Assembly: GCA_024516035.1 (NCBI GenBank)
Contig: CM044959.1
Span: 11,715,588-11,779,587 of the forward strand
Length of the DNA stretch: 64,000 nucleotides
Direction: 5' to 3'
Source of the DNA: Bactericera cockerelli
Lineage: Eukaryota; Arthropoda; Insecta; Hemiptera; Triozidae
A model generated the notes under the pieces. The model ran no database searches, was not told where the DNA came from, and saw only the letters and a program-made list of their open reading frames with translations. This document shows, piece by piece, positions 12,122-22,200 of this stretch. The translations under genes were made by a program, and so were the position numbers. Within the stretch, counting starts at the first letter, position 1. Each line of letters starts with the position of its first letter.

Positions 12122-13405
12122 GAAAGTTGTACATTTTCAAATTATAAATTTCTGTAATTTAAATAATCTGTTCAATCCTTATCAATCTGGATTTCGACCG
12201 GGTCATAGCACAACTACTGCACTGATAAAAGTAACCGATGACATCCGTAAAAGTATGGATAGAACCCAAGTTACTTTATTACTGCTTTCAGACTTTAGTA
12301 AAGCTTTTGATTCGGTTGATTTTGAAATTCTTCTCATAAAGCTACAAAAATATTTCAACTTTTCTCCTTGTGTTCTCCAATGGTTTTCTACATATCTGAG
12401 AAATCGCCAACAGTATGTCTTCAATGGTGATGCATTTTCTGATCTTTTATTTACAACAACAGGTGTTCCTCAAGGCAGTATATTGGGTCCTTTATTATTT
12501 TCCATGTTTATAAATGACATTGGAAAAATATTCAAACATTGTTCTTTTCATTTGTATGCTGATGATTTACAGTTATATATTCATTCTTCAGTTGATAATG
12601 TCAATGATGCTGTTCAAATGTTGAACAATGACCTTCAGCAATTACATCACTGGACTATGATTCATGGTATTTTACCAAATCCCAAAAAATTTCAATGCAT
12701 TATAATAGGATCCTCTCCCCTTCTAGATAGGCTATCAAAAATCACAGTCCATCCAATAAGATTCAATTCAATTATTATTCCTTTTTCTCACACAGTTAAA
12801 AACTTGGGCCTGCTCTTTGATTCAAATCTTTCATGGAATTCACAAGTCATAAGTGTTGGGAAAAGAGTCTTTAGAAAATTTCATTCCTTAAATCGTCTAA
12901 AAAGGTTTTTACCTTTGAAGACGAAAAAACTATTGAGCACTTCTCTCATTTTCCCAACTATTGAGTACGGAGGAATAGTTTTTAGCAATATTAATGGATT
13001 ACTCATGAATAAACTTCAAACTTACCAAAATGCTTGCGTTCGTTATATCTTCGGGTTAAGAAAATATGACCATGTTTCTAACCTAAGAAGATCGCTGACG
13101 TGGTTGACTGTCACGAGAAGACTGGAGCATCAGACATTATGTCTTTTGTGGAAAATAATGAACGAAGAAACAACACCATCATACTTACACTCCACGTTTC
13201 AACCTCTACAAAGTTTTCATTCACACAATACACGTTCACAACATCTCCTCAACATTCCATTACATCGCACAGACTTCATGAGTAAAAGTTTCACTGTTAA
13301 TGCTGCTAGATTGTGGAATCAGCTTCCAGAGGAACTCAGAGTCTTGGAAAGTCAAATGTCATTTAAGATAAAAACAAAAGAATACATGCTAGCTTTGGAT
13401 CAGTA

Positions 13406-13406
<1 letters not shown>
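12122..13406 (+). pseudogene. LINE reverse transcriptase, palm to C-terminus
   Basis: This is the continuation of the RT domain after the T-run frameshift. An ATG lies at 12,255, but homology runs from about 12,120. Numbered from that ATG, the catalytic palm residues are visible: LSDFSKAFD (Asp13), GVPQGSILGPLLF (about 70-82) and YADD at 101-104. The C-terminal region has the LWNQLPEELR word common at the ends of CR1/Jockey/L2-type ORF2 proteins. The frame ends with TAG at 13,404-13,406, followed at once by 28 T. No RNase H domain is seen. Confidence 0.88.

Positions 13407-13434
<28 letters not shown>
13407..13434 (+). repeat. Poly(T) tract directly after the LINE stop codon
   Basis: Twenty-eight T follow the TAG stop of the LINE with no gap. 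This is unusual on the sense strand of a 3' UTR. It may be a replication slippage product or an insertion remnant. Confidence 0.9.
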
Positions 13435-13439
<5 letters not shown>

Positions 13440-13629
13440 CTACATCTACTATGTAATATTGTGCTATTCCCCTCCCCCCCCCTTAATTTTGTTTATTCTG
13501 TATTCTGTTTCTATTACCTCCTCCAATCCCTTTTTTTATTGTACATACTTTCAATTGTTTCGTTTATTGTTCCTTTTAATTTTCTTCTTTTTTTTGTGTT
13601 GCCCTTATATTTTATATTCATTTTTTTAT

Positions 13630-13680
13630 ATCAAGGGTGGTGTGGAAGAGAATGCCGTAGGCATTAGCACCGCCCTTGAT
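13630..13680 (+). other. LINE 3' UTR stem-loop
   Basis: ATCAAGGG and TGGTG at the left pair with CACC and GCCCTTGAT at the right (13,668-13,680). Inside, AATGCC (13,651-13,656) pairs with GGCATT (13,660-13,665) across a GTA loop. Such 3' hairpins can act as recognition structures for the LINE reverse transcriptase; that role is inferred here. Confidence 0.75.
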
Positions 13681-13740
13681 CAAGTTTTGTTTAATAATTT
13701 CAACTTTGTTTCTTGTAAATTGTATATACTATATTTTGTA

Positions 13741-13784
13741 AATAAAACTTGATTGAATCTGTTTAATAATAATAATAATAATAA
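13741..13784 (+). promoter_or_regulatory. LINE polyadenylation signal and TAA-repeat tail
   Basis: AATAAA at 13,741-13,746 is followed about 18 bases later by a run of TAA/AAT triplets that ends at the target duplication. TAA-type tails are known from I-like LINEs, but that alone does not assign the clade. Confidence 0.7.
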
Positions 13785-15443
13785 AAAAACCGCATCAACT
13801 AGAGTCTTCATTAATAGGTAACCGTGAGGGTACAAACGATGAAATTTATATGGAAGATGTGTATTAATATATTCAATCGATTGGCCAAATTTCGTCGTCT
13901 GCACCCATTTAGTTCCAGAGATATTACGAGTTTACTTTTAAAAAGCCGCATCAACTAGAGTCTTCATTAATAGGTAACCGTGAGCGTACAAACGATTAAA
14001 TTTTTATGGAAGATGTGTATTAATGTATTAAAACGATTGGCCAAAATTCGTCGTTTGTACCCATTTAGTTTCCAGAGATATTGCGGGTTTACTTTTAAAA
14101 ACCGCATCAATTAGAGTCTTCATTAATAGGTAACCGTGAGGGTACAAATGATGAAATTTATATTTAAGATGTGTTTTTATATAATTAATCGATTGGCCAA
14201 ATTTCGTATTTTGTACCCATTTAGTTCCAGAGATATTGCGGGTTTACTTTGATTTTCCCCAAGCACTAAAGTCCTCATAAATGGGTAACCGCGAGGGTAC
14301 ACACGATAAAAAATGTATGGAAGATAAGTATTTATATACTCAATCTATTAAAAGTATTACATAAGGAAAACAAAATCGAATACTTGGTTTTAAACGCACC
14401 CCTCATCACATAGCGATGTTCCTTTTTGAGAAATTGTCGCAGGTGCTTTCAGAACGCACAATGCTTACATGCGTTTTTTCATATCTATTTTTCTCAATAT
14501 CTCGAGAACGGTTGGTCACAGACAAAAAATATAAATGGTACAAAGGAGTACAAACCGAGTACAATCGAATCGAAGAAAAAAATGAGTGACCTTGAAAATT
14601 TGCCAGTTTTGTTTTTCCAATATCTCGAGAACGGTAGGTCGTAGAGAAAAAAGAAAGTTGGTACAAAGGAGTACAAACCGAGTACAAACTTATGAGACAT
14701 AAACCGTTCATATCGGTTTTAGGGGCGAGCCAACTTCACGTGAAGCTGGCTCGCCCATCTAGCAACCTGAATATCTCGAGAACGGTTGGTCACAGACAAA
14801 AATATAAACGGTACAAAGGAGTACAAACCGAGTACAATCGAATCGAAGAAAAAAATGAGTGACCTTGAAAATTTGCCAATTTTGTTTTTGCAATACCGCG
14901 AGAACGGTAGGTCGTAGAGGAAAAAAAAAGTTGGTACAAAGGAGTACAAACCGAGTACAAACTTATGAGACATAAACCGTTCATATCGGTTTTAGGGGCG
15001 AGCCAACTTCACGTGAAGCTGGCTCGCCCATCTAGCAACCTGAATATCTCGAGAACGGTTGGTCACAGACAAAAAATATAAACGGTACAAAGGAGTACAA
15101 ACCGAGTACAATCGAATCGAAGAAAAAAATGAGTGACCTTGAAAATTTGCCAGTTTTGTTTTTGCAATATCTCGAGAACGGTAGGTCGTAGAGAAAAAAG
15201 AAAGTTGGTACAAAGGAGTACAAACCGAGTACAAACTTATGAGACATAAACCGTTCATATCGGTTTTAGGGGCGAGCCAACTTCACGTGAAGCTGGCTCG
15301 CCCATTTTGCAACCCTTATAACTCCTAAACGGTAGGGGTACAAGCGAAATAATTTTTGGTACAAAGGAGTACAAAGTGAGTACAAACTTTTGACTAATAA
15401 AGTTTTCATATTGGTTTTAGGGGCGAGCCAACTTCACGGAGCT
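13785..15443 (-). repeat. Foldback right arm outside the LINE (B, transitional and terminal units)
   Basis: The interrupted B unit resumes with ACCGCATCAACTAGAGTC. About three more B units follow, then the transitional block (about 14,230-14,440), then terminal units at about 14,440-14,735, 14,736-15,007 and 15,008-15,278, and the short outermost unit ending at 15,443. The left arm has one terminal unit fewer. Adjacent right-arm terminal units are nearly identical, which suggests recent unequal exchange or conversion. Confidence 0.85.
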
Positions 15444-15452
15444 ATCATAATT
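15444..15452 (+). repeat. Right target-site duplication of the foldback element
   Basis: ATCATAATT, identical to 7057-7065. Confidence 0.85.
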
Positions 15453-16260
15453 TCTTAATGACAAGTCGGCAATGAAGCTTAATGATAAATGCAATACCTA
15501 AAATGATATTGATAATGATGATTTTAACGATATTAGTGATGCTGAGAATGATTCTTTTAATTGTGATGTACATATAACTATAGTGATTTTAGTGATAATA
15601 ATTGCGATGATATAACTAAATATTATTATGAAAATAATAATACGTACAATGACTATTGGCAGTAGAGATTCGGGGCAGGGATTGTATGTTAACTGGAGTT
15701 GACTTGTCCATTTCAAATTCATCATTTAATTGACTGCTGTCATTACCATGGTCGCTTACATAATGTTCAAATGATTCACTAAATGGCTAGCGGTCATTAA
15801 CCTTGGACCTAATGGTGTGAGCGGCATGTCTGTGGAGTCCACTTTGACCTTAGTTTGGCAGGCGCCAAGGACTAGAGGATGATTCTGGATATTTAGTGAT
15901 TGTGGGGAACTTGAGAGACGCTTTGGAACAGTTAAGGATGATTTTTCAGCTGTTCAAATCGCTTGATTGAGTCTTGTTCATCTCAAACATAGGTCAGTCA
16001 GTAAATTAGTCACAACAGAAAAGCCAATTATTATTGTTCTCCCAAGTCTGATCTATGAATGATTTACTCAGACGCTAGTAATCTAGATATTGCATGAATG
16101 TCAATGATGTCATTTGTCTCTTTCACTTCAGACATCAAATGAGTGTCTTCGAAATAAATCTAAGGAACAAGTTCGATTCCCATCCGGTGGCACAATTTAG
16201 CAAAGACTAGGATTATGTTGGAAAGAGGCTCAAGAGAATGAAAGTTGATGGAAACAGAAG
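15453..16260. other. Non-coding stretch
   Basis: An AAT/GAT-rich patch lies at about 15,500-15,660. The remainder has no gene or repeat that I recognise. Confidence 0.5.
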
Positions 16261-16263
16261 TAG

Positions 16264-16374
16264 AAGTGGAAACTCTGTGTAAATCAAGACCTAAGAGATA
16301 AGGGCATACTAAAAGAACAGCTTCCAAACAGAGTTGTGTGGAGACGACTGACCAAAAATTCAGACCCCATTTGA
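16264..16374 (+). pseudogene. Possible LINE ORF2 C-terminal remnant
   Basis: A 36-codon frame ends in LPNRVVWRRLTKNSDPI and a stop. A short basic end of the form W-R-R-x-x-x-x-x-D-P is common at the C-terminus of LINE reverse transcriptases. Upstream the frame is closed by a stop at 16,261. The match is short and made by eye, so chance is possible. Confidence 0.4.
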
Positions 16375-16559
16375 ACGGGGAGAGGCACAAAAGAGGACCC
16401 CTATTTTTAACAGATTTTCGAACTCATATGCAATATGCTAACAGGTTGCTCGCTCTTCAAAATATTTATATAATTAAAAATATATTATTTTTTTTCTTCA
16501 CGTTCTTCATTTCCAAATAGAGCGTTTTTTTATATTTTAATTGATTTTTTTTTTTTTAA

Positions 16560-16775
16560 ATTGGGTTTAAAGTTGCTTTCAAAAGCATTGTCATATCATG
16601 ACGGGGGTGTCACCGTAAATTCGCAGGAAAGTCACAAATCTGCTACCCACATTGACTTCTCCTGGGTTGGGCCGGAATGTCAGCATCACGAAGTCATCAC
16701 CTAGCTGGACATTGCTTAACTTCGGTGATCCTACGAGAACCGGTGCATAATGCGTCATCGACGCTGGCATAAATG
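16560..16775 (-). repeat. 5S-rRNA-derived SINE, box-C-deleted form
   Basis: Read on the minus strand, the head contains GCACCGGTTCTCGTAGGATC and ACCGAAGTTAAGCAATGTCC, closely resembling the middle of 5S rRNA including its A-box region. The 5S box C segment (ACTTGGATGGGTGACC in fuller copies) is absent. The body has the GGCCCAACCCAGGAGAAGTC core and a GCGAATTTACGGTGACACCC segment. Transcription by RNA polymerase III from the internal promoter would be expected for an active copy. Confidence 0.75.
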
Positions 16776-17103
16776 AAATTAACCATGAAAATCAATATTC
16801 ATACTAATTTCTACTAGGTAGGTATTCCTGCTTCGAGGGAACTGAAATATAGAAAAAAGCATGCAAAATCTAAATAAACCTACCAAGCCAATCAGCTAGT
16901 ATTAATGTTTGCATACATTCCTTTGATGTTCTCGGAATATATTTCATTTCCAACTGCAATAGACTCTCTTCAGTTTCCCTAGATATGAAAAAAACTGTGT
17001 GACCCATTTTTAGATTTTTAAAGAGTATTAAAAAAAATCAACGTAAATTCGCTAATATTATTGATCTTCGTGCTAAGAAGAGCTATTAGTACTACAGGTA
17101 AAC

Positions 17104-17168
17104 TAGGGCTGTTGCCTACGAAAGCTCTTGGTCACTACGATCTTAATTAGATCTTCTGTGACATAAGA
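17104..17168 (+). repeat. LINE-tail fragment related to the 54.6-kb element
   Basis: Contains AGGGCTGTTGCCTACGAAAG, CTCTTGGTCACTACGATC and AGATCTTCTGTGACAT. These match the 3' untranslated end of the 54,632-55,963 element (54,660-54,720) with scattered substitutions. No coding part remains. Confidence 0.6.
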
Positions 17169-17189
17169 ATTTTTTTGATGATTCCATTA

Positions 17190-17218
17190 CTTTCCTTTCT
17201 ATATTATAAAGAAAGTAA
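17190..17218. repeat. Short palindrome related to the 21.16-kb element end
   Basis: ACTTTCCTTTCTATA pairs with TATAAAGAAAGT. The same palindromic word opens the 650-bp insertion at 21,161. This may be a solo end or a decayed copy. Confidence 0.45.
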
Positions 17219-17885
17219 AAAGGTATACTTGAATTGCTCCCATCGTAGAATCAATGCAGGTCTTATTTTCATTGGGTTATGAAAAATACATGTACAATAT
17301 GTGCCTTGTACGAAGTACATATGCCATTCCTTGAGATAACGATAAAGGTTAGAGAAACAATCACTATCCTAGATAAATCAGAGCAATTGGATGTGGTTCC
17401 TCTTAAACTTCAATTGGGATTTCCCAAGAACTGAAGAGCTCTCATAGATCTTTCATCAGGTCCCATTCAAACTCCAGAATTCGCTCCGTACGAAACAGAC
17501 AAGGTACTTATATCATACATACCGTCAAAGTGTATAATGTATGTCCAATATGTTAATGTACATACGATTTAAAGGGGAAAAGAACTCTGGAATCTTCTTA
17601 CCCAACATCGATGAATGAAATAAAACTGAATGGATTTTTCACTGTGCATTAAATTCTGCACGGATAGCATTACATAAATGTGTGTGTGCTCTTTCATTTT
17701 GCATTCGTTGGGCTGTGCAGTATTAGGATACATTGACACTAGGATGTGTACAAATACCTACCTTATACAGCCATATGACTTCGTCTTGAGTTACCCAGGT
17801 AAGGTTTCTTAACATCATTGTTGAGAATGTATGTATTAATGGGCTGTAACTCTAATACGTTCTTCTTCTTTCACTTTGCCTTTTC
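17219..17885. other. Non-coding stretch
   Basis: No supported gene or repeat before the SINE that begins near 17,889. Confidence 0.45.
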
Positions 17886-17888
17886 CCA

Positions 17889-18055
17889 CCGACCTCAGTA
17901 TCTTGATCGATAAGGCAGCGGACTTGAAACCTGGCGCTCGGTGGTTCAAATCCCGGTTTCAGTGTAGATTTAGTACAGCAAGTTTGAGTAGTTGTGATAT
18001 CACGAAAGTGATTAACTCAAATATGATAACTTTGCCTTTTCCCAAAACTATTTCA
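17889..18055 (+). repeat. tRNA-derived SINE family F3
   Basis: The head begins ACCGACCTCAGTATCTTGAT, where the A-box-like word precedes GATAAGGCAGCGGACTTG, and the B box reads GGTTCAAATCCC (17,941-17,952). The body continues GTAGATTTAGTACAGC and GTGATATCACGAAAGTGATT. Other copies are at 20.2, 30.5, 39.8, 49.0 and 50.25 kb. The tRNA of origin cannot be named. Confidence 0.75.
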
Positions 18056-18061
18056 ACTTAG

Positions 18062-18175
18062 CATTGTACAACCTCTTCCTCATGGTTGAGGTTGGTTCTG
18101 GGACTCCTACTTCCACATTTTACGCCTGAATGACCTTCCTAACGCCAATAATGCTAGCTCTAACGTCTTCTTCAA
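18062..18175 (+). repeat. Dispersed repeat 'M' copy 2
   Basis: Contains CATGGTTGAGGTTGGTT, CACATTTTACGCCTGAATGA and CTTCCTAACGCCAATAAT. It corresponds to 2960-3028 and, inverted, to 58,535-58,635. Confidence 0.55.
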
Positions 18176-18399
18176 TGTAAAATATATGCCATGTATCATA
18201 TTAAATTTGTGTTAATCACAGGAGTGGTGTCACTATAACTCTAAACAACATCAAATTATCCATTGAACTTTTTACCTACGGTTTAACTAATAAGGTCGGT
18301 AACTATATCTGTCTCTAGATCCTAAATTCTGTAGCCAAATTGTGCTCCACCTTGGCATATCTGTTTTTCATTCCTCAACTCTTTTGAGCCCTATATTTT
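18176..18399. other. Non-coding spacer
   Basis: AT-rich spacer between repeat M and the pyrimidine tract, with nothing recognised. Confidence 0.4.
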
Positions 18400-18860
18400 C
18401 TTTTTCCATATTTCTTTCTATCTCTCTCTCTCTTCTATCTCCATCTTTAATTCTCATAGTGTCTCCTTTATTCAATTTTTCTCTCTTTGCGAATCTTCTC
18501 TTCAAATTTTCTTAACTTTCCTAGTCAAAGGTCTCTTTCTTTTTTCTTTCTCCTCTTACCTTCTCTCAATTTCTTATTTTTCAAATGCCTCTCCCTCATT
18601 TTTTTTCTCTCTCTCTCTTCAATTTTTCATATCTTTCCTTGTAGGTACTAGTAATCTTCCCTTTTTCTCTCTTCTATTATCTTTTATATCTCCATCTTTA
18701 ATTCTCATAGTGTCTCTCTCATTCTTTTTTTCTGTCTTCGCGAATCTTCTCTTCAACTTTTCTTATCATTCGTAGTCGATATCTCTTTCTTTTTTCTTTC
18801 TCCTCTTACCTTCTCTCGATCTCTTATTTTTCAAGTGTCTCCCTTATTCCTTACGACTTT
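18400..18860 (+). repeat. Pyrimidine-rich tract with a ~180-bp direct duplication
   Basis: A block containing CTCCATCTTTAATTCTCATA and CTTTCTCCTCTTACCTTCTC occurs twice, about 245 bp apart (about 18,430-18,600 and 18,670-18,845). It is therefore a decayed tandem repeat and not merely random CT sequence. Confidence 0.75.
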
Positions 18861-20180
18861 CTCCTTGACATTTCTTGTGCGGATAATAAAATCAGTTTGT
18901 AGTTTCTTCAAAGTTTGTTCATCCGAGCTTTCTGACTTCTGATTTACAACTCTCATGTATCAGCACACCATCTAGTCACCAAGTTGACACTATTTTCTCA
19001 AACCACAACTCATAAAAGACAAAGGGAAAATATAGAAGTAAGGTTTGTTTTTGTAGTTGTTTTTTTAACAACACAATAGGTACCTACTTTCGATATCCGA
19101 TATCGTCAAATTATTGCAAGGAGTTATAAAAGCAATGCAAAATTAACTATTTCCTAAACTAAAAACAGTCGGACCTGGATCGGTAACTACCTTGAATTTT
19201 TTTCTAGGTGTCTCTTATGAAGAGGTTATTTCCTCTTGTAAGAGATAAATTTAACCAAGGAATTGTTCTCTTTTATGTTGGGGGGATCTCTTATAAAGGG
19301 GTTATTTATCCTTACACAAAGGTAAAATTATCCTGGATTTTTTCCCTTATACATATTATTATGTATATCCAGGTTTCCTAATACATTATGTATATCCTGG
19401 TTTCTCTTGTAAAAGGGTTTCATCTGTATAGGTAAGAGAATCATCGCATTCTCCAAAATCTCTTCAAACCTATTCAAATTCCACTCATCAATTTCACCTC
19501 CTAAACATACCCAAGGTATTACATGTGGTAGAAGTATTCAAGTCAAAAACACAATATTTATTTTTCATTTTTCCAAAATTCGGTGAAGAAGTTGAAAGTC
19601 AACAAGAAACCCAAAAATCTTGAGTATGAATTTTTCTAAAACCCTTTCAGAACAAACAAAAGAGAGCTATAGAAGATGATGGATGATTCGATGGACAGGA
19701 TGAAGAAATGGACGATACATCCACAATATTTTCTACGAATAAATTAATCCTTATTACCTTACTACAGGGTCCACCATTGGTGATGAACCTTTTGAAATGC
19801 CCATATTTTCACAAATGAAGTTTTCATATAACTTTTTCTTTGATAAAATAATAATAAATAAATAAAATAATAAATAAATAAATGCCATTTATTGTAATAC
19901 CCACCAATCCACGTTTGGAAGATCACATCAATCACCATGAAGATGTTTTGATGCAGAATTCATAATGAATAGGGGAATTAGGGGACCCTGTATTTGACGG
20001 ATGTCCTCTTATCCTTCAAAGGAACTAATTTAAAGAAATTTGATTTTCAAAATAATGTGCAAGAATTTACAGTCTACTTCCTTACATTCTACTTCCTTTC
20101 TTCCAAAACCTTCTTTTTCAATATCATATTGATGTTTTTTAACAAGAGTGAAATTATTTCAAACCACTTTCCTAAATTTC
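18861..20180. other. Non-coding AT-rich stretch
   Basis: At 19,200-19,430 there are scattered short imperfect repeats of TCTCTTATRAAGRGGTTATT and TATGTATATCCTGG words, and an AAT/AATA microsatellite lies at about 19,845-19,885. No gene is supported. Confidence 0.5.
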
Positions 20181-20185
20181 TCCTT

Positions 20186-20256
20186 TCTTGGGATTCGAAC
20201 CACCGACCTTCAGGTTACGAGTCCGGTGTCCTGATCATCGGACTACTGAGGTCGGT
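20186..20256 (-). repeat. tRNA-derived SINE head (F3-like)
   Basis: On the minus strand the head reads ACCGACCTCAGTAGTCCGAT and the B box GGTTCGAATCCC. The middle differs from the 17.9-kb copy. The sequence resembles a tRNA in its two promoter boxes, but I see no intact cloverleaf. Confidence 0.65.
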
Positions 20257-20985
20257 AATGAGAGTTTCAGGAAAAACAAAGCGTGTGCTCTTCAATGATG
20301 AGCATCATTCGGTTCTGAATTCAATTCTGAGTTTCAAGTAAACTTTTGTCTTGAAAAAAAAAAAACAATAGAAATACATTGAGCACTAAAAAATAACGCT
20401 AAGCACGAACTTTTCTAAATCTAAAAAGCATTAAAAAATGTTCTTCAGCTGCAGAGAGCAAAACATTTGGGAAAAAAACCTTTTATTTTATTTATTTTTA
20501 ACGAAACTTTTTCATTTTGAAAATTTGAAACAAAAACAGTACGAAAAGAAGGTTGGGGGCAATTTATTTGAGTAATTAAATTTCGAGAATTTTTTTTTAT
20601 TTGTTTCAAATTAGAGTGATTACAGTAAATTTGTTTTCTGGAGCAAGTGCCCCCCATTTCTTGTGGCCCCCGGTGGTTGTGAAATTAACAAAAATTATAT
20701 TTCTTTTGTAATTTGAAATAGGTAGTTATAAATTTATAAATGATAATGAATACTTTTTAGTATTTGTTATATAGCTTATTAGATGTGTTTCGTGTTCAAC
20801 TGATTGTTTAGGAATATTAGGTACATAAGCGATGATAAGCTGAGAGCCATTTTGTACATCAGTGACATTGAAACTAAAAATTGTTCCTCCGAACACAATT
20901 CACTCCAGGAATGTTTAAACAAAACAAAATTAATTTAATAAAAAAATAGGTATTTAATTCATAGGTACCGTAGATATTTATTATT
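20257..20985. other. Non-coding stretch
   Basis: AT-rich, with A runs near 20,356 and a T run near 20,591. I see no gene or repeat here. Confidence 0.45.
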
Positions 20986-21160
20986 ATACAGGGTGGACCA
21001 AAAAAACGTTTACACCCGTTAAAGGTAGATTACTGACGACATTTCCAGGCCGGATCTGCAATCCGTTTTTTCGGATTCGCCTTCGTAACTGCACAAAGTG
21101 ATTTTTTGCAACTTTCCGAAAAAGTCCGACTTTGGCGTATTCTTCTGGTAAGTACTTTTT

Positions 21161-21810
21161 ACTTTCCTTATCCTATAATAAGGAAAGTATTGTATTCGTC
21201 GAAAATTTGACCTACCCAGTTTTTCACATTTCTGGACGAATCATAGCCTCAGGAGACCAAAAAAGTTGTTTTCAGCCATTGGTCCGTGCGTCTGTCTGTG
21301 TGTCTGTCTGTGTGTCTGTCTGTGTGTCTGTCTGTGTGTGTGTGAACAGGATATTTCAAGAACGGTAAGAGCTAGAGACTTGAAATTTGGTATGGAAATT
21401 AATTTTATACACCAGACGAACCACGAAACTTTTGGTTGCAATCGGCCGCAGAATGCGGCCGCAGGGCCGCAAATATTGGCCGCAAGCGCCGTTTCTATGA
21501 ATTGGTTAAAGATACAAAAAAAGTTAGAGAACAACATTTTCTTGGATAAAAAAAATAATAGGAGTCTATTCTGATCATTTTTTTGATATCTTGAACTTTT
21601 TTGAACTCGGCCCCAATTTACCGGTATTTTGGGGGAGACCCGCTTGGACTAACTTTTTTATTATTCATCCTAGATGGGAGTTGTGACATATCAAATCCAA
21701 TGATTTTAAGGTGCTGATTACGAATTTGATGTTTATTTTTAGCTAAATGTTACCCTTGAGTCACTAGTGGCTTTTGGTCCCGTTTCCATTCCTAATATGA
21801 TAAGGAAAGT
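21161..21810 (+). mobile_element. 650-bp insertion with ACTTTCCTTAT inverted ends
   Basis: It starts with the palindrome ACTTTCCTTAT..ATAAGGAAAGT (21,161-21,188) and ends with ATAAGGAAAGT (21,800-21,810). It is absent from the matching sequence at 28.80 kb, which shows that it is an insertion. Inside are a TGTC/TGTG microsatellite (21,290-21,345) and a GGCCGC-rich patch near 21,445-21,485. The frames over the microsatellite are low-complexity artefacts. No clear target duplication was found. Confidence 0.6.
21286..21345 (+). repeat. TGTC/TGTG microsatellite
   Basis: A ten-base register of TGTGTCTGTC repeats about five times and ends in TG dinucleotides. It lies within the 650-bp insertion. 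Confidence 0.9.
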
Positions 21811-22200
21811 CGTGTGATGTTTACACCAGATTTTTTCCTGTTTAAGATGAGTTGATTCTGAACAATTCTGCAGAAAGCCAACAAAATTTCGATGTTTCTA
21901 GCTACACTACTTTGTTTTTTACGATTTGGTTTGTCATATTTTTTTACACCTGAACAGAAAAAAACACCCAAAAAAACTTTTTTACTAAATAAAACACTCG
22001 ACATTTGTCCGAACAAATGTTGGCACAGACATGGGCAAGTTTGATAAAAGTTGGCGTCCGCCCCGAGGATGCTAAAAAATAATTTTACGATTTTTTATCA
22101 CGTAATCTTCTGGGAAAAATTATTAGATGTGTGCCAAAAACTCTTCAAAAATCCTAAGAGTTTTCTAGCTGTAGACTGTGTAAGGGCGTCTTGTATTGTT

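Larger units (their letters stand above)
11251..13784 (+). mobile_element. 5'-truncated non-LTR retrotransposon (LINE) nested in the foldback
   Basis: A B unit is interrupted between AAAAACC (11,244-11,250) and AAAAACC (13,785-13,791), a 7-bp duplication. The insert starts inside the reverse-transcriptase protein, so the endonuclease and any ORF1 are missing. Its 3' end has a hairpin, AATAAA at 13,741 and a TAA-repeat tail. This is the usual form of a LINE copied by target-primed reverse transcription. The clade (Jockey/CR1/L2/I-like) cannot be fixed by eye. It is younger than the foldback it entered. Confidence 0.9.
7066..15443. mobile_element. 8.4-kb foldback transposon with satellite-like inverted arms
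   Basis: The ends are inverted copies beginning AGCTCCGTGAAG followed by TGGCTCGCCCCTAAAACC, and exact 9-bp duplications flank them. Each arm is a ladder of tandem repeat classes in mirrored order. From outside inward these are about 270-bp terminal units with a CTTCACGTGAAG palindrome at their joints, a transitional block, about 145-bp 'B' units, and 'A' units around a centre at about 8.8-10.08 kb. The right arm is interrupted at 11,251-13,784 by a LINE. No transposase frame is visible, so it is probably non-autonomous. Drosophila FB-type foldbacks also make 9-bp duplications, but family membership here is only an analogy. Confidence 0.88.
20988..22200 (+). mobile_element. Left mariner-like end with long inverted similarity to 28.49-28.97 kb
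   Basis: It begins CAGGGTGGACCAAAAAAACG after TA, the typical form of a Tc1/mariner-like terminus. Its first 160 bp and the block 21,812-22,120 match, inverted, the sequence at 28,500-28,974. Examples are AACGGGTGTAAACG, AAAGTCGGACTTTTTC and GATGCTAAAAAATAATTTTA on the opposite strand. A 650-bp element splits this copy at 21,161-21,810. No transposase frame is visible. Confidence 0.65.

Noticed and set aside
21132..21574. Three overlapping frames with Val-Cys or Thr-His repeats
   Set aside because: They read a TGTC/TGTG microsatellite in different frames and strands.
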